NCBI RefSeq assembly: GCF_009909185.1
Contig: NZ_JAAAMV010000014.1
Location: 1 to 62,056 of the forward strand
Length of the DNA stretch: 62,056 nucleotides
Reading direction: 5' to 3'
DNA from: Paenibacillus glycinis
Lineage (GTDB): Bacteria > Bacillota > Bacilli > Paenibacillales > Paenibacillaceae
Made by a program: the position numbers and the translations under genes. The notes beneath the pieces were generated by a model. That model was not told the DNA's origin. It did not search any database and worked only from the letters and a program-made list of their open reading frames with translations. Positions 22,932-32,521 of this stretch are shown here, piece by piece. How positions within the stretch are numbered: the first letter of the stretch is position 1; each line of letters begins with the position of its first letter.

Positions 22932-25900
22932 ATGAAACGGGTCAAGAAGCTCAAAACGGCGTTGGCGTTATTCTGCGCGGCGGTCCTGATGTTATCGGTC
23001 TTGCCGGGCGCATTCGCGTTCGCCGCGGAGGGAGATGCGGGCACGGAGACCGTTACGCCCCATTCCGGGACGTACATGCTGAGATCGGCGCTGAAGGGCG
23101 AGCAATCCTTATGGGCTTACGTGGAGCAAGAAGTGAGCGGCATCGCCGCGAACACGGACTATTCGTTCGGCATGTGGGTGAAGGGCCGCGGGATCGTCAC
23201 GATGAAGGTGTCGTCGAACGGCTCCACGGTCACTTACAAGCGCCCCGTCGCGACGGATGATTGGACGTATGAAAGCGTCGATTTCAATTCGGGCGCGAAA
23301 TCCGGCAAAATGGTGTTTTCCGTCGTGGACAGCGCGGCGACCGCGTTCCCGCAAAATCAAGTCGCGGGCACGATGTATATCGACGGCGCTTACTTTGGCG
23401 CGAAGGACTCCGGCGTCAACCTGCTGCAAAATTCGGGCTTCGAACAAAGCCTCGCCGGTTGGAACAGCAGCGTGAAGGACGTGTTCTCCGTCGTCGCGAC
23501 CGACGAGACGACGCCCGGGGAGCCGACGGATCCGACCGATCCGCAGGACCCGAACGACGACGGCACGAATTACGATGCGACGGATCCGAGCAACGCGACG
23601 AACATTTACGCGGGCAACCGTTCCATGCAGGCGGTTACGAAGGGACTCAAGTCCGATTGGAAGTCCGCGACGCAGCAGATCGCCGGGATCACGGCCAACA
23701 CGGATTACACGTTCGGCGCCTGGATCAAGGGCAGCGGGGCCGTCACGATCAAGGCAGCGAAGCTCAGCGGCGGCGAGAATCTGCATTTCATGCGTCCGAA
23801 GGCGGCGGATGTCTGGACGCACGTGACGACGAGCTTCAACTCGGGCTCGTACGCCGGCACGATCGTATTCTCGATCTTGGACAGCGCGGGCAACGTGCTC
23901 CCCCAATCGGAAGCGGCCGGGACGATGTACATCGACGAGGCGACCTTCGGTCCGACGGGCGGAGCCAACCTGCTGCGCAACGCCGGGTTCGAGGAGCAAC
24001 TGAAATATTGGGGCGGCGATAAAGGAAACGTCTTCGTCCGGTATCCGGATCAATCGGACAATCCGCCGGCGCAGCAGTACGAAGGCATCGCCAATCTCGG
24101 CGCGTATTCCTGGGATCGCAACCCGGACGGCGTATCGGATTTCGGCGCGTGGACCGGCACGACCCCGTATCTGGCCGAGGACTTCCTCGAACAGAACACG
24201 TGGTCCGACCTGGAAGGCGGCAACCGGCTGGACGCTTGGAAAGACTCGCCATACGCGCAGAGCATGCTGTGGGCGACGTATCCGTTCCCCAAATCGGGCG
24301 GCAGCCTGGCGGCCGCGGCGCATGGGGATTACAACGCGCATTACCGGGAGCTCGGCGAGAATCTGATCGCGGCCGGCATGGACAACGCGATGATCCGGTT
24401 CGGCCATGAATTCAACGGCGGTTGGTACTACTGGACGGTCGGCAACGCCAACGAACCCGACCACGAGCAGAAATGCGCCGATTTCGCCGAAGCGTTCCGC
24501 CAATTCGTCACGACGCTCCGCAGCATCGACGGGGAGCACTTCAAGTTCGTCTGGAACCCGTCGACCGCGGTGTGGGGCGTCGATCTTCCGGCCGCGTTCC
24601 CGGGCCGGGACTACGTGGACTTCATCGGCATCGACCATTACGACCAGACGTGGGCGCAAAGCAACGGTCAGCCGTTGTACGGCCCGGAGTACCAGACGGC
24701 CGATCCGGCCGAGCGAGCCAGAAGACAGCAGCTGGCTTGGAACGCCGAGGTATCGGACGGCAACTGGGGCCTCGGCATGATCGCCGATTTCGCGGAGGAT
24801 CAAGGCGTTCCGCTCGGCATCTGCGAATGGGGGCTCGCGACGAGATCCGACGGCATGGGCGGCGGCGACAACCCCGTCTTCATTCAAAACATGCATGACT
24901 GGATCGCGAACAACAACGTGGCCTGGCATGTGTACTTCAACGTATCGGCAAGCGACGGCGACCATGATTTGTACGATACCGTGACGTTCCCGCAGGCTTC
25001 CGCGAAGTTCAGCGAGCTGTGGAACCCGAGCGGCGCGCCTCAAACTTCCCCGGCAATCGAGCCGTCGGATATCGTCGCGAGCGGCGAGTCTTACGCGAAG
25101 CTCGAAGGCGAGGACGGCGTTCTTGCGGGCAGCGCCTTCCGGTATCACGGCGATCCGTGGGCGTCCGGCGGCGAATTCGCGGTCATGTACAGATCGCTCA
25201 ACGCGCTGACGTTCGCGAACGCGCCGCAGGCGGACGACGGCATCGCGATCGTCTACCAAGGCTGGCAATCGGATCAGAGGGCTTCGTTGTACGTCAACGA
25301 CGTCCTGGTCAAGAAGAATATTTTGTTCGCGCAGCACGGCCGTTCCTGGTCGAACAGCTACGGCTACGTCGTCTTGAGCGACGTTCGGATTCCGGCAGGA
25401 GCCACCGTGAAGCTGCAGATCAACAAGGACGACGAGCTGGACAATTTCGACAGCCTGAAGATCGACTACGTCCTGCTGCTGGGTACGTCCGGCGGGAGCG
25501 GCAATCCCCCCGCGAACCCGGGCGACGGCGGCTCGGCGGTTCCGAGCGTGAAGCTCTATGCGAAGAATGCGGTCGTAATCAAAGAGAACGGCGGCAGCCT
25601 GGAGTTTTATCTGGCGGTGAACGGCGCGGATAAGCTCAATGCCGTGAGCGCCGATTTCGGCTTCGACAGCACGAAATTCAGCTTGCGAAGCGTGGAAGCC
25701 GTAGGGGCGGCGGGCGCGGTCGTCGACAATCGGGTCAGCGGCGATACCGTTCGCGTTCTGGCCGGCTTTCCGGCTTCGATGACGACGACGGCTTATACGG
25801 ACATGATCAAGCTGACCTTCGATCCGCTCGACCCGAGCGCGAAGAGCGTGCAGGCGGACCTGCGGCTGCTCGCGGCGACGATCGCGTCGAGCGGGGTGAA

Positions 25901-26153
25901 CGCGGATATCGAGCCGACCAAGGACGGCGATTCGGCTTCGGTCGTGCTGCGGGCATACGCCGATCTCGGCGACGTGAACGGGGACGGCAGCTTGACCGCG
26001 GCGGACCTGTCGCTTGCGCTGGACCACTACCGCGCGACGCCGCAAGCCGCCGATTGGAGCAGCGCGTGGCGGGCGGACGTCAATGCCGACGGTATCGTCG
26101 ACACGACCGATTTTACGATCATCGCGGCCGGCATTTTGGACGCGCGGTCATGA
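22932..26153 (+). CDS. Secreted GH26 glycanase with carbohydrate-binding, cohesin-like and dockerin domains
   Basis: 1073 residues; ATG at 22932 lies eight bases after GAGAGG, better than the TTG at 22929. Signal peptide to about residue 33. Two similar carbohydrate-binding modules (about 36-190 and 215-375) precede the GH26 barrel at 385-700. Its acid/base is E493 (RFGHEFNGGWYYW) and its nucleophile E632 (GICEWGLA). A beta-sandwich module (about 715-855), a Gly/Pro linker, a cohesin-like domain (869-1005) and a canonical type-I dockerin follow. The dockerin loops are DVNGDGSLTAAD (1014) and DVNADGIVDTTD (1049). GH26 enzymes are mostly beta-mannanases; mannan is the likeliest substrate. Expression is probably set by the divergent LacI protein. 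Confidence 0.9.
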   Translation: MKRVKKLKTALALFCAAVLMLSVLPGAFAFAAEGDAGTETVTPHSGTYMLRSALKGEQSLWAYVEQEVSGIAANTDYSFGMWVKGRGIVTMKVSSNGSTVTYKRPVATDDWTYESVDFNSGAKSGKMVFSVVDSAATAFPQNQVAGTMYIDGAYFGAKDSGVNLLQNSGFEQSLAGWNSSVKDVFSVVATDETTPGEPTDPTDPQDPNDDGTNYDATDPSNATNIYAGNRSMQAVTKGLKSDWKSATQQIAGITANTDYTFGAWIKGSGAVTIKAAKLSGGENLHFMRPKAADVWTHVTTSFNSGSYAGTIVFSILDSAGNVLPQSEAAGTMYIDEATFGPTGGANLLRNAGFEEQLKYWGGDKGNVFVRYPDQSDNPPAQQYEGIANLGAYSWDRNPDGVSDFGAWTGTTPYLAEDFLEQNTWSDLEGGNRLDAWKDSPYAQSMLWATYPFPKSGGSLAAAAHGDYNAHYRELGENLIAAGMDNAMIRFGHEFNGGWYYWTVGNANEPDHEQKCADFAEAFRQFVTTLRSIDGEHFKFVWNPSTAVWGVDLPAAFPGRDYVDFIGIDHYDQTWAQSNGQPLYGPEYQTADPAERARRQQLAWNAEVSDGNWGLGMIADFAEDQGVPLGICEWGLATRSDGMGGGDNPVFIQNMHDWIANNNVAWHVYFNVSASDGDHDLYDTVTFPQASAKFSELWNPSGAPQTSPAIEPSDIVASGESYAKLEGEDGVLAGSAFRYHGDPWASGGEFAVMYRSLNALTFANAPQADDGIAIVYQGWQSDQRASLYVNDVLVKKNILFAQHGRSWSNSYGYVVLSDVRIPAGATVKLQINKDDELDNFDSLKIDYVLLLGTSGGSGNPPANPGDGGSAVPSVKLYAKNAVVIKENGGSLEFYLAVNGADKLNAVSADFGFDSTKFSLRSVEAVGAAGAVVDNRVSGDTVRVLAGFPASMTTTAYTDMIKLTFDPLDPSAKSVQADLRLLAATIASSGVNADIEPTKDGDSASVVLRAYADLGDVNGDGSLTAADLSLALDHYRATPQAADWSSAWRADVNADGIVDTTDFTIIAAGILDARS

Positions 26154-26294
26154 CTCCGGTTGCAGGGGGCTGACGGACGTCACGTATCGTCAAGCCTCGC
26201 GCGAGCTATTGAAAAGCTGCAATCCTGCCTCGGGGACGGCGGGATGCCGCGCCGATGCGCGATCCGCCGTACGTTCAGCTTAATGATAAGCAGG

Positions 26295-26336
26295 GCCGGA
26301 CGGGACACTCGGGCGAGCGTTCCGCCCGGCTTTTCT
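26295..26336 (+). terminator. Terminator after the GH26 gene
   Basis: GCCGGACGGGAC pairs with GTTCCGCCCGGC with one or two mismatches around a 13-base loop; TTTTCTTCTT follows. The rest of the 26154-26468 gap holds only the promoter-like site listed next. Confidence 0.8.
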
Positions 26337-26423
26337 TCTTATGGGGAAGCTCGGTCCCGTCAGGATGCGGCGCGATGATGCCGAATCGTTTGACGTTCGC
26401 TGACAGGTTCTGTCGCGCGGCCT

Positions 26424-26432
26424 TGCTACAAT
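26424..26432 (+). promoter_or_regulatory. Extended -10 promoter element
   Basis: TGCTACAAT is an extended -10 box 37 bases upstream of the hydrolase start. No good -35 box is seen 17 bases further up. Confidence 0.45.
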
Positions 26433-26468
26433 AAAGACTAGAAACGAGGAGGAAAGGGTGGCATCGGA

Positions 26469-27245
26469 ATGGCGGGGATAGCAGGCAGTCAAGCGGCAGG
26501 ACACGAAACCGGCATGCTGTTCATTCACGGCGCGGGATTGCGCGGGAGCATCTGGGAGGAGGTGGCGTCGGGGCTGGGCGCGCCGGCGCTGCTGGCGGAT
26601 TTTCCGTTCCGCGACGGCGGCGGGCAAGCGAGGCTGCGGCTCGGATTGGCCGATTATGCGGCGCATCTCCGCGAGCAAGCGGAGGCTTGGGAGGTTCGCA
26701 GGATCGTCGTCGTCGCGCATTCGCTCGGCGGCGTGCCGGCGCTGCAGCTCGCCGCTTCCTTGGCCGCGGAGCGGCGGCTTGCGGGATTCGTCGCGGTCGG
26801 CGCGGCGATTCCGCGCGACGGGGGATCTTTCCTGTCGGCGCTCCCGATGCCGAAGCGGCTACTTGTGGGCGCCGTCATGCGGCTGTTCGGCACGAAGCCT
26901 CCGGCGTCGGCCATTCGGAGCGGGCTCTGCCATGATTTATCGCCGGAGCGGGCTGCGGCCATCGTGGACGGCTTCGTGCCGGAAGCGATTCGGGTCTATG
27001 CGGACGCCTGCGGGTCGGCCGTTCCTCAAGTGCCTTCGCTTTACGTCAAATTGACCCGCGACCGGGAATTCGGCTCGGACGTGCAGGAGCGAATGATCGC
27101 GAACCTCGCTCCCTCCCGCGTGGAAAGCATGGCCGCCGGCCATCTGCCGATGCTGAGCGACCCGGACGGCTTGCGCGCGATTTTGCTTCATTTCCTGCGT
27201 GCGTGCGATCAAGAGAGTTGCATCGAGGCCGGTATCTCTTTATGA
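26469..27245 (+). CDS. Alpha/beta-hydrolase
   Basis: 258 residues, cytosolic by sequence. The fold shows the oxyanion stretch LFIHGAGLRGSIW, the nucleophile elbow VAHSLGG, and a late histidine in MAAGHLPMLSDP, so the triad appears complete. The acidic member is probably in KLTRDREFGS. Length and layout match the small esterase/peptidase-like hydrolases; no substrate can be inferred. GGGTGG before the ATG at 26469 is a weak ribosome binding site. The acetyltransferase gene starts 33 bases downstream and may be in the same transcript. Confidence 0.85.
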   Translation: MAGIAGSQAAGHETGMLFIHGAGLRGSIWEEVASGLGAPALLADFPFRDGGGQARLRLGLADYAAHLREQAEAWEVRRIVVVAHSLGGVPALQLAASLAAERRLAGFVAVGAAIPRDGGSFLSALPMPKRLLVGAVMRLFGTKPPASAIRSGLCHDLSPERAAAIVDGFVPEAIRVYADACGSAVPQVPSLYVKLTRDREFGSDVQERMIANLAPSRVESMAAGHLPMLSDPDGLRAILLHFLRACDQESCIEAGISL

Positions 27246-27278
27246 TTTAATCACGAATCATAGAGGACGGTGAGCGCA

Positions 27279-28097
27279 ATGAGAGAAAGGGAAATCATCG
27301 CGAATTCGGCCATGCCGGTAACGGCGGCCCGGATCGTTCGCGATCTGCGGGCGCTTGGCGCCGAAGAAGGCGATACGCTGCTCGTGCACGCGTCGTTATC
27401 GAGCTTGGGCTGGGTATGCGGCGGCCCGCAGGCTGTCGTGCAGGCGCTGCTGGAAACGGTCGGAGAAGCCGGGACGATCGTCATGCCCGCCCAAAGCGGC
27501 GACTGGAGCGATCCGGCCGAATGGTCCAACCCGCCCGTCCCCGCGGAGTGGCTCGAGGCGATCTACCGCGACATGCCGGCGTTCGATCCGTTGACCACGC
27601 CGACGCGGGGCATGGGACGGATCGCCGAGCTGTTCCGCACGTTTCCGGGCAGCGTGCGGTCGCAACACCCGCAGGCGTCCTTCTCCGCGAACGGAAATCA
27701 TGCGGCGGCGATCGTCGCGGACCATCCGCTGACCCCGCAATTCGGCATGGCATCGCCGCTCGGCAAGCTGTACGGCTTGCGGAACGCCAAGGTGCTGCTG
27801 CTCGGAGCCGGTTACGGCGCCTGCACCGCCTTCCATCTCGCCGAATCGCTTCTGCCGGACATGCCCGCGAAGAAGATGGGCACGGCGATGACGGAGTCGG
27901 GCGCGAGAACATGGAAATGGTTCACGGATTTCGCATACGATTCCGCCGACTTCAGCCTGATCGGCGCCGTGCTGGACGAACGCGGCGAACTTCCGGCGAG
28001 CGGCAGGGTCGGCGGCGCGGACTGCCGGCTCTTCGGCTTGCGCGCGGGCGTGGACGCGGCGGGCGAATGGCTGCGGGCGAATCGAATTCAGGAGTGA
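27279..28097 (+). CDS. AAC(3)-family aminoglycoside N-acetyltransferase-like protein
   Basis: 272 residues from the ATG at 27279; a GTG at 27270 would add three. Family features are GDTLLVHASLSSLGWVCGG near the N-terminus, VMPAQSGDWSDP, DPLTTPTRGMGRIAELFRTF and RSQHPQASFSANG, which match the acetyl-CoA-dependent AAC(3)/YokD family. Members acetylate the 3-amino group of aminoglycosides, but many chromosomal Bacillales copies have no proven drug substrate, so resistance should not be assumed. The alpha/beta-hydrolase gene precedes it closely. Confidence 0.88.
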   Translation: MREREIIANSAMPVTAARIVRDLRALGAEEGDTLLVHASLSSLGWVCGGPQAVVQALLETVGEAGTIVMPAQSGDWSDPAEWSNPPVPAEWLEAIYRDMPAFDPLTTPTRGMGRIAELFRTFPGSVRSQHPQASFSANGNHAAAIVADHPLTPQFGMASPLGKLYGLRNAKVLLLGAGYGACTAFHLAESLLPDMPAKKMGTAMTESGARTWKWFTDFAYDSADFSLIGAVLDERGELPASGRVGGADCRLFGLRAGVDAAGEWLRANRIQE

Positions 28098-28153
28098 AAA
28101 TTGATGCAATAGCGCACCAATTTTCCGTCTTAAAACACATTCAGGCCGAGTTC

Positions 28154-28279
28154 CTGCAAAAATGCAGTATTTGTTCGAATTCGGGAGACAGATGCAAGAA
28201 AACGATTCGAATTGCTGCACATTTGCAGGAATGGCGTGCGTGTTAATCAATTTGGAGAAATAATGCTGCATAAATGCAG
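28154..28279. repeat. Three CTGCA-N4-TGCAG hairpins in an intergenic region
   Basis: CTGCA-AAAA-TGCAG (28154-28167), CTGCA-CATT-TGCAG (28215-28228) and CTGCA-TAAA-TGCAG (28266-28279). Two TTCGAAT palindromes lie between the first two, and GGAA or TTCC flanks extend the stems. Loops vary while stems are invariant. The surrounding gap 28098-28554 has no gene; GTTCCCGCAGG further on looks like a partial copy. Confidence 0.8.
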
Positions 28280-28461
28280 GAAACTACGCAAACTGTCAGG
28301 TTCCCGCAGGTAGGTATTGTCAGTCGTATCGGGCTTTGCCTGGCTATTCCGCTAACATATAGCTGCGGCGAACAGAAGCGGCATGCTCATGCTGCGTATG
28401 ATCGGATTGCTGCGATCCTTTGGACATCCTCTGGAAGAAGCTGGGGCGAACGAGTAAGATG

Positions 28462-28496
28462 AAAGGGGATAATCCATGTGGTTATGCCCCTTTTTC
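28462..28496 (+). terminator. Rho-independent terminator before the oxidoreductase gene
   Basis: AAAGGGGATAA pairs with TTATGCCCCTTT (one bulge); TTTTTCTTTTT follows. It is about 365 bases after the acetyltransferase stop, so the gap upstream of it is probably transcribed. Confidence 0.85.
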
Positions 28497-28554
28497 TTTT
28501 TGCTGCGGGGCAGGCAGACACGCTATCATGTCGTTCATAGGGAGAGGATGCAGC

Positions 28555-29619
28555 ATGAAAACGTATCGAATCGGTTTAATCGGCTTGGGCGGGATGGCCC
28601 AGGCGCATATCAGATGGCTCGAGGAGGCGGGCGAACGGTTCCGGCTCGTCGCCGTCAGCGACGTGAACCCGCTCGCGCTGTCGGCGACGGGCGACAAACA
28701 CCGCATATCCGAAGCCAAGCGTTACGCGGACTTCGGACAGCTCGTCGCGGACCCGGACGTGGACGCCGTCGTGGCGGTGACGCCGAACAACGTGCACGCG
28801 GCGATCGTGCGGGCCTGCCTGGAGGCGGGCAAGCCCTTCATGGCGGAGAAGCCGTTCACCCGCGTCTTCGAGGAAGCGGTTCCGCTGCTTGCCCTGTACG
28901 AGCGGCAGCCGGTTCCGGCGCTGATCGGCTTTTCCTACCGCTATACCCCGGCGTTCCGCTATGCGCGCGAGCTGCTGCGGAACGGGCGAATCGGAGCGGT
29001 CCGGAGCTTCTCCGGCCAATATTTGCAGGGCTGGGGCGCGGCGCAATACGATTGCCCGTTCGTTTGGCGGTTCGACAAGGCGATTACGGGCACCGGCACC
29101 CTCGGCGACCTGGGGTCGCACATGATCGATCTCGCGCGATTCCTCATCGGGGAGTTCGAGGAGCTGTCGGCGCAGATGCAGACGATCGTTCCGGAGCGGC
29201 CGGACCCGCTGACGGGCGAGATGGTCCGCATCGAGGTCGACGATTTCGTCAGCTTCCAAGCGCGGATGGCCGGCGGCGCCATGGGCGTGTTCCAAGCATC
29301 GCGCAATGCCGTCGGCTCCGGCAACCAGCACGAGATCTCGATCTACGGCGATTGCGGCACGATCCATGCGTCCACGCTGGACCCGGATCATCTGGTGCTG
29401 ATCCGGGAGGATGAAGAGGGGCAGCTGTCGCGGTCGACGCTGGCCGTGCCGAATCGCTGCAAGGTCACGCAGTACGCGGATTTCCTGGCGGCGCTGGACG
29501 GGCTGCCGACGGATGGGATGCCCGGCGCGCTCGACGGGTACCGGAATCAAGAGGTGCTGGAGGCGATCGTGCGAGCCAGCGAAACGCGGAGCGCGGTGTC
29601 GCTGCCTATCGGCGTGTAA
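28555..29619 (+). CDS. Gfo/Idh/MocA-family oxidoreductase
   Basis: 354 residues; ATG at 28555 with GGAGAGG seven bases upstream. The N-terminal NAD(P)-binding motif is IGLIGLGGMAQAHIRWL, the conserved EKP is in GKPFMAEKPFTRVFEE, and the C-terminal sheet domain carries GTLGDLGSHMIDLARFL, with the catalytic-type His and Asp region. Such enzymes oxidise or reduce sugars and inositols. The substrate is unknown and no sugar genes are directly adjacent. A second, different family member is at 43567. Confidence 0.9.
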   Translation: MKTYRIGLIGLGGMAQAHIRWLEEAGERFRLVAVSDVNPLALSATGDKHRISEAKRYADFGQLVADPDVDAVVAVTPNNVHAAIVRACLEAGKPFMAEKPFTRVFEEAVPLLALYERQPVPALIGFSYRYTPAFRYARELLRNGRIGAVRSFSGQYLQGWGAAQYDCPFVWRFDKAITGTGTLGDLGSHMIDLARFLIGEFEELSAQMQTIVPERPDPLTGEMVRIEVDDFVSFQARMAGGAMGVFQASRNAVGSGNQHEISIYGDCGTIHASTLDPDHLVLIREDEEGQLSRSTLAVPNRCKVTQYADFLAALDGLPTDGMPGALDGYRNQEVLEAIVRASETRSAVSLPIGV

Positions 29620-30008
29620 GGAGTTCGTTCGCGAGGGCATCTTCGGCATCATCGAAGCGAACGGCAAGCGTTCTTGCGCGCGGCAAAATTAGAAGCGGGG
29701 ACGGCTTTGGGGCGTGGGCGTAGCTCATCGACGTTGAGGAAGCGTAGGGCGGCGCGGAGTGCTGGCGGCAGTCCGGCGTCGGCAACTGGGAGGGATGGCT
29801 TCGGTGGCAGAACCGGGGCCGTCCTTCTTTTTGTCTGTTTTCGAAACGGCGGGAAAAATCGTTCCTCGCGAAAACAATTTTTTTTCTTGAAAATGGCAAA
29901 TTTCCGTTTATGATTAGTAAATTGGGACTGTCGCCCGACCGACACTTTACCTGCACTTCTTCAGTGAGCGATATGGCGTCCATTACATCCATGAAAAGAG
30001 GGACAATA
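29620..30008. other. Intergenic region without a recognised gene
   Basis: Short open frames here are Arg/Ser/Gly-rich and lack start signals. A T-rich stretch (TTTTTTTT at about 29879-29886) and low GC toward 29900 suggest promoter sequence for the c-di-GMP gene, but no clear boxes were assigned. A frame continuous with that gene begins at 29910. Confidence 0.5.
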
Positions 30009-32444
30009 GTGCATCACGTGCATGGCTCCTACGATATGCTGCTGGTTTTATTTTCCTATGTGGTTGCCGTCGTGGCATCCTATACCGTACTTGATTTGGT
30101 CGGCCGCATCAGCACGGCCAAGGGCATTCACCGCTGGGGATGGCTCTGGTTCGGCGCGGTCGCGATGGGACTCGGCGTGTGGTCGATGCATTTCGTCGGC
30201 ATGCTTGCTTTCTCGCTGAGCGTATCGGTTGCCTATAATCTGTTGACCGTCATCTTATCCGTCGTGGTCGTCATCGCGGCTTCGTTCGTCGCCCTGTACG
30301 TCGTCGGGCGCGGCCGCCTGTCCGTGGCGCAGCTGCTAAGCGGGGGACTGCTGCTCGCGGCGGGCATCTCGGCGATGCATTATATCGGCATGTCGGCCAT
30401 GCAGATCGGGATTGCTTACGATCCGGTCTTGTTCGCCTGCTCGATCCTGATCGCGATCGTGGCTTCCGTCGCGGCCTTGTGGCTGGCCTTTTATTTGCGC
30501 CAAGGGAATGCGCACGGCGGGCTGTGGAAGAAGCTCGGCAGCAGCCTCATTATGGGCGCCGCGGTCGTGGGCATGCACTACACGGGCATGCGGGCCGCAA
30601 GGTTTCATATGGCGGAAGCGATGGATGGCGCGAACGGCATGATGCTGGATCAGAAGTTCCTGGCCTACATCATCGCGGGCGGCACGCTCCTGACGCTCGG
30701 GCTCTCGATATTCGGCATTTACATCTCCAACCGTTTCTCCCGTAAAGATTCGGAGATCCGGCAAAGCGAGAAATGGTACCGCTCCTTATTCGAGAACAAC
30801 CAGGATGCCATCATCTCGATCGATTCGCAGTATCGGATCATCGGCTTCAATCCGGCCGCCATCAGGCTCACGGGCTTATCCGGCGACGCGTTCCGCAACC
30901 GGACGATCGAGGGCATACTGCCCTTCGTCGCGGCCGAGGAGCGCGAGCGCACGCGGGACATGTTCCTGAAGTCGCTGGGCGGGGAAATGCAAAATTACGA
31001 GACCGCGATCGTCCACCGCGAAGGGCGCCGGATCGACGTCAGCGTCGTCAACGTGCCGGTCGAGCAGGACGGGCAAGTCGTCGGCAGCTACATTATCGCC
31101 AAGGACGTGACGGAAGAGAAGGGATCGAAAGAGAAGATTCAATACCTGGCCTTCCACGACGAATTGACGGGCATGCCGAATCGGCGCATGTTCAATCAGG
31201 CGCTGGCCGAGCTCATCCGGAGCGACGCCGGTCGCTTCTCCGTCATGGTCATGGACATGGACCGGTTCAAATTGATCAACGATTCGCTCGGGCATACGTA
31301 CGGCGATCTGTTCTTACAGGAAGTCAGCCAGCGGATTCTGCGCTGCATGAGCGACTATCGCGTGACGCTGGCCCGCATGGGCGGCGACGAGTTTACGCTG
31401 CTGTGCGACAGCTGCTACGGGAAGGAAGAGGTCGCGCGCCTCGCGGAGCGGATCATCGAAGCCGTCGCCGTGCCGTACCGGCTGAAGGAGAACGACTTTT
31501 ACGTCACGGCCAGCATCGGGATCGCCGTCTATCCGCAGGACGGGGAGGACGCGGTCCAATTGCTCAAGAACGCCGACACGGCCATGTACGAGGTCAAGAA
31601 GAACGGCAAGAACGGCTATCAGTTCTATACCGGCGAATTGAACGCGCAGCTGCAGGAGAAGATCGAGCTGGAGGTCGAGCTGAGACAAGCGTTGATGCGC
31701 GACCAGCTGTTTCTCGATTATCAGCCGCAGATCCGGGCCGGCGACGGGCAGATGATCGGCGTCGAGGCGCTCGTCCGCTGGCGGCATCCGTCCAGAGGCA
31801 CGGTCTCGCCGGGCGTATTCATTCCCATCGCGGAAGAAACCGGCATGATCTACGAGCTCGGGACATGGGTGCTGCGCGAAGCCTGCCGGCAGATGAAAAC
31901 CTGGCATGACGCGGGCGGACCGCTGATCACGGTGTCGGTCAATCTCTCGTCGCAGCAGTTTCACCAACCGAATCTAACGACATATATCAAGGGCATCCTG
32001 GAGGATACGGGGCTCGAACCGCAGTATTTGGAGCTGGAGATCACGGAGAGCATGATGATGGACGCCGCGGTCTCGACCGGCATCCTGAACGAATTGACCG
32101 AATACGGCATCCGCATCAGCCTGGACGACTTCGGGACGGGCTACAGCTCCTTGAGCTATCTGAAGCTCCTGCCGATCCACAAGCTCAAGATCGACCGTTC
32201 CTTCATCCGCGACATCGTCGTGAACAAGAACGACAAGGCGATCGTGGCGACGATCATCTCGATGGCCCAGCATCTGAACATGGACGTCATCGCGGAAGGC
32301 ATCGAGACGAAGGAACAGCTGGATATCCTGACGGACAACGATTGCGAGAAGATTCAGGGCTACTATTACAGCCGGCCGCTGCCCGCGGTGGAAGTGGAGC
32401 AGGAGTTCTTCGCTCCGATGCGAATCGCCGCTGCCGCGAAGTAA
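30009..32444 (+). CDS. MHYT-PAS-GGDEF-EAL cyclic-di-GMP enzyme
   Basis: 811 residues from the GTG at 30009, which has GAGGG seven bases upstream and leaves HGSYDMLLVLFSY close to the N-terminus, as in other MHYT proteins. ATGs at 29910, 29973 and 29991 have no ribosome binding site. Seven membrane segments hold the three repeats MHFVGM, MHYIGM and MHYTGM, thought to bind copper or sense gases. A PAS domain (about 256-370) follows. GGDEF at 458-462 is intact, as are the EAL motif (about 586, EALVRW) and DDFGTG (706). Both cyclase and phosphodiesterase activities are therefore possible; which dominates cannot be told. MucR and NbdA of Pseudomonas have this layout. Confidence 0.92.
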   Translation: MHHVHGSYDMLLVLFSYVVAVVASYTVLDLVGRISTAKGIHRWGWLWFGAVAMGLGVWSMHFVGMLAFSLSVSVAYNLLTVILSVVVVIAASFVALYVVGRGRLSVAQLLSGGLLLAAGISAMHYIGMSAMQIGIAYDPVLFACSILIAIVASVAALWLAFYLRQGNAHGGLWKKLGSSLIMGAAVVGMHYTGMRAARFHMAEAMDGANGMMLDQKFLAYIIAGGTLLTLGLSIFGIYISNRFSRKDSEIRQSEKWYRSLFENNQDAIISIDSQYRIIGFNPAAIRLTGLSGDAFRNRTIEGILPFVAAEERERTRDMFLKSLGGEMQNYETAIVHREGRRIDVSVVNVPVEQDGQVVGSYIIAKDVTEEKGSKEKIQYLAFHDELTGMPNRRMFNQALAELIRSDAGRFSVMVMDMDRFKLINDSLGHTYGDLFLQEVSQRILRCMSDYRVTLARMGGDEFTLLCDSCYGKEEVARLAERIIEAVAVPYRLKENDFYVTASIGIAVYPQDGEDAVQLLKNADTAMYEVKKNGKNGYQFYTGELNAQLQEKIELEVELRQALMRDQLFLDYQPQIRAGDGQMIGVEALVRWRHPSRGTVSPGVFIPIAEETGMIYELGTWVLREACRQMKTWHDAGGPLITVSVNLSSQQFHQPNLTTYIKGILEDTGLEPQYLELEITESMMMDAAVSTGILNELTEYGIRISLDDFGTGYSSLSYLKLLPIHKLKIDRSFIRDIVVNKNDKAIVATIISMAQHLNMDVIAEGIETKEQLDILTDNDCEKIQGYYYSRPLPAVEVEQEFFAPMRIAAAAK

Positions 32445-32521
32445 GGCAAGCCGCCGGAATGGATACACTAGAGTCGGTGCAGGGAATCTCGCGCCGTGCC
32501 GCTTGATAAGGAGGGACGCCC

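Noticed and set aside
23109..26045. 978-codon minus-strand open frame opposite the GH26 gene
   Set aside because: Its product is Arg/Val/His-rich without domains, as expected opposite a GC-rich gene; the plus strand has clear motifs.
27279..28097. Reading the AAC(3)-family gene as an antibiotic-resistance determinant
   Set aside because: Family membership alone does not show drug acetylation, and there is no mobile element around it.
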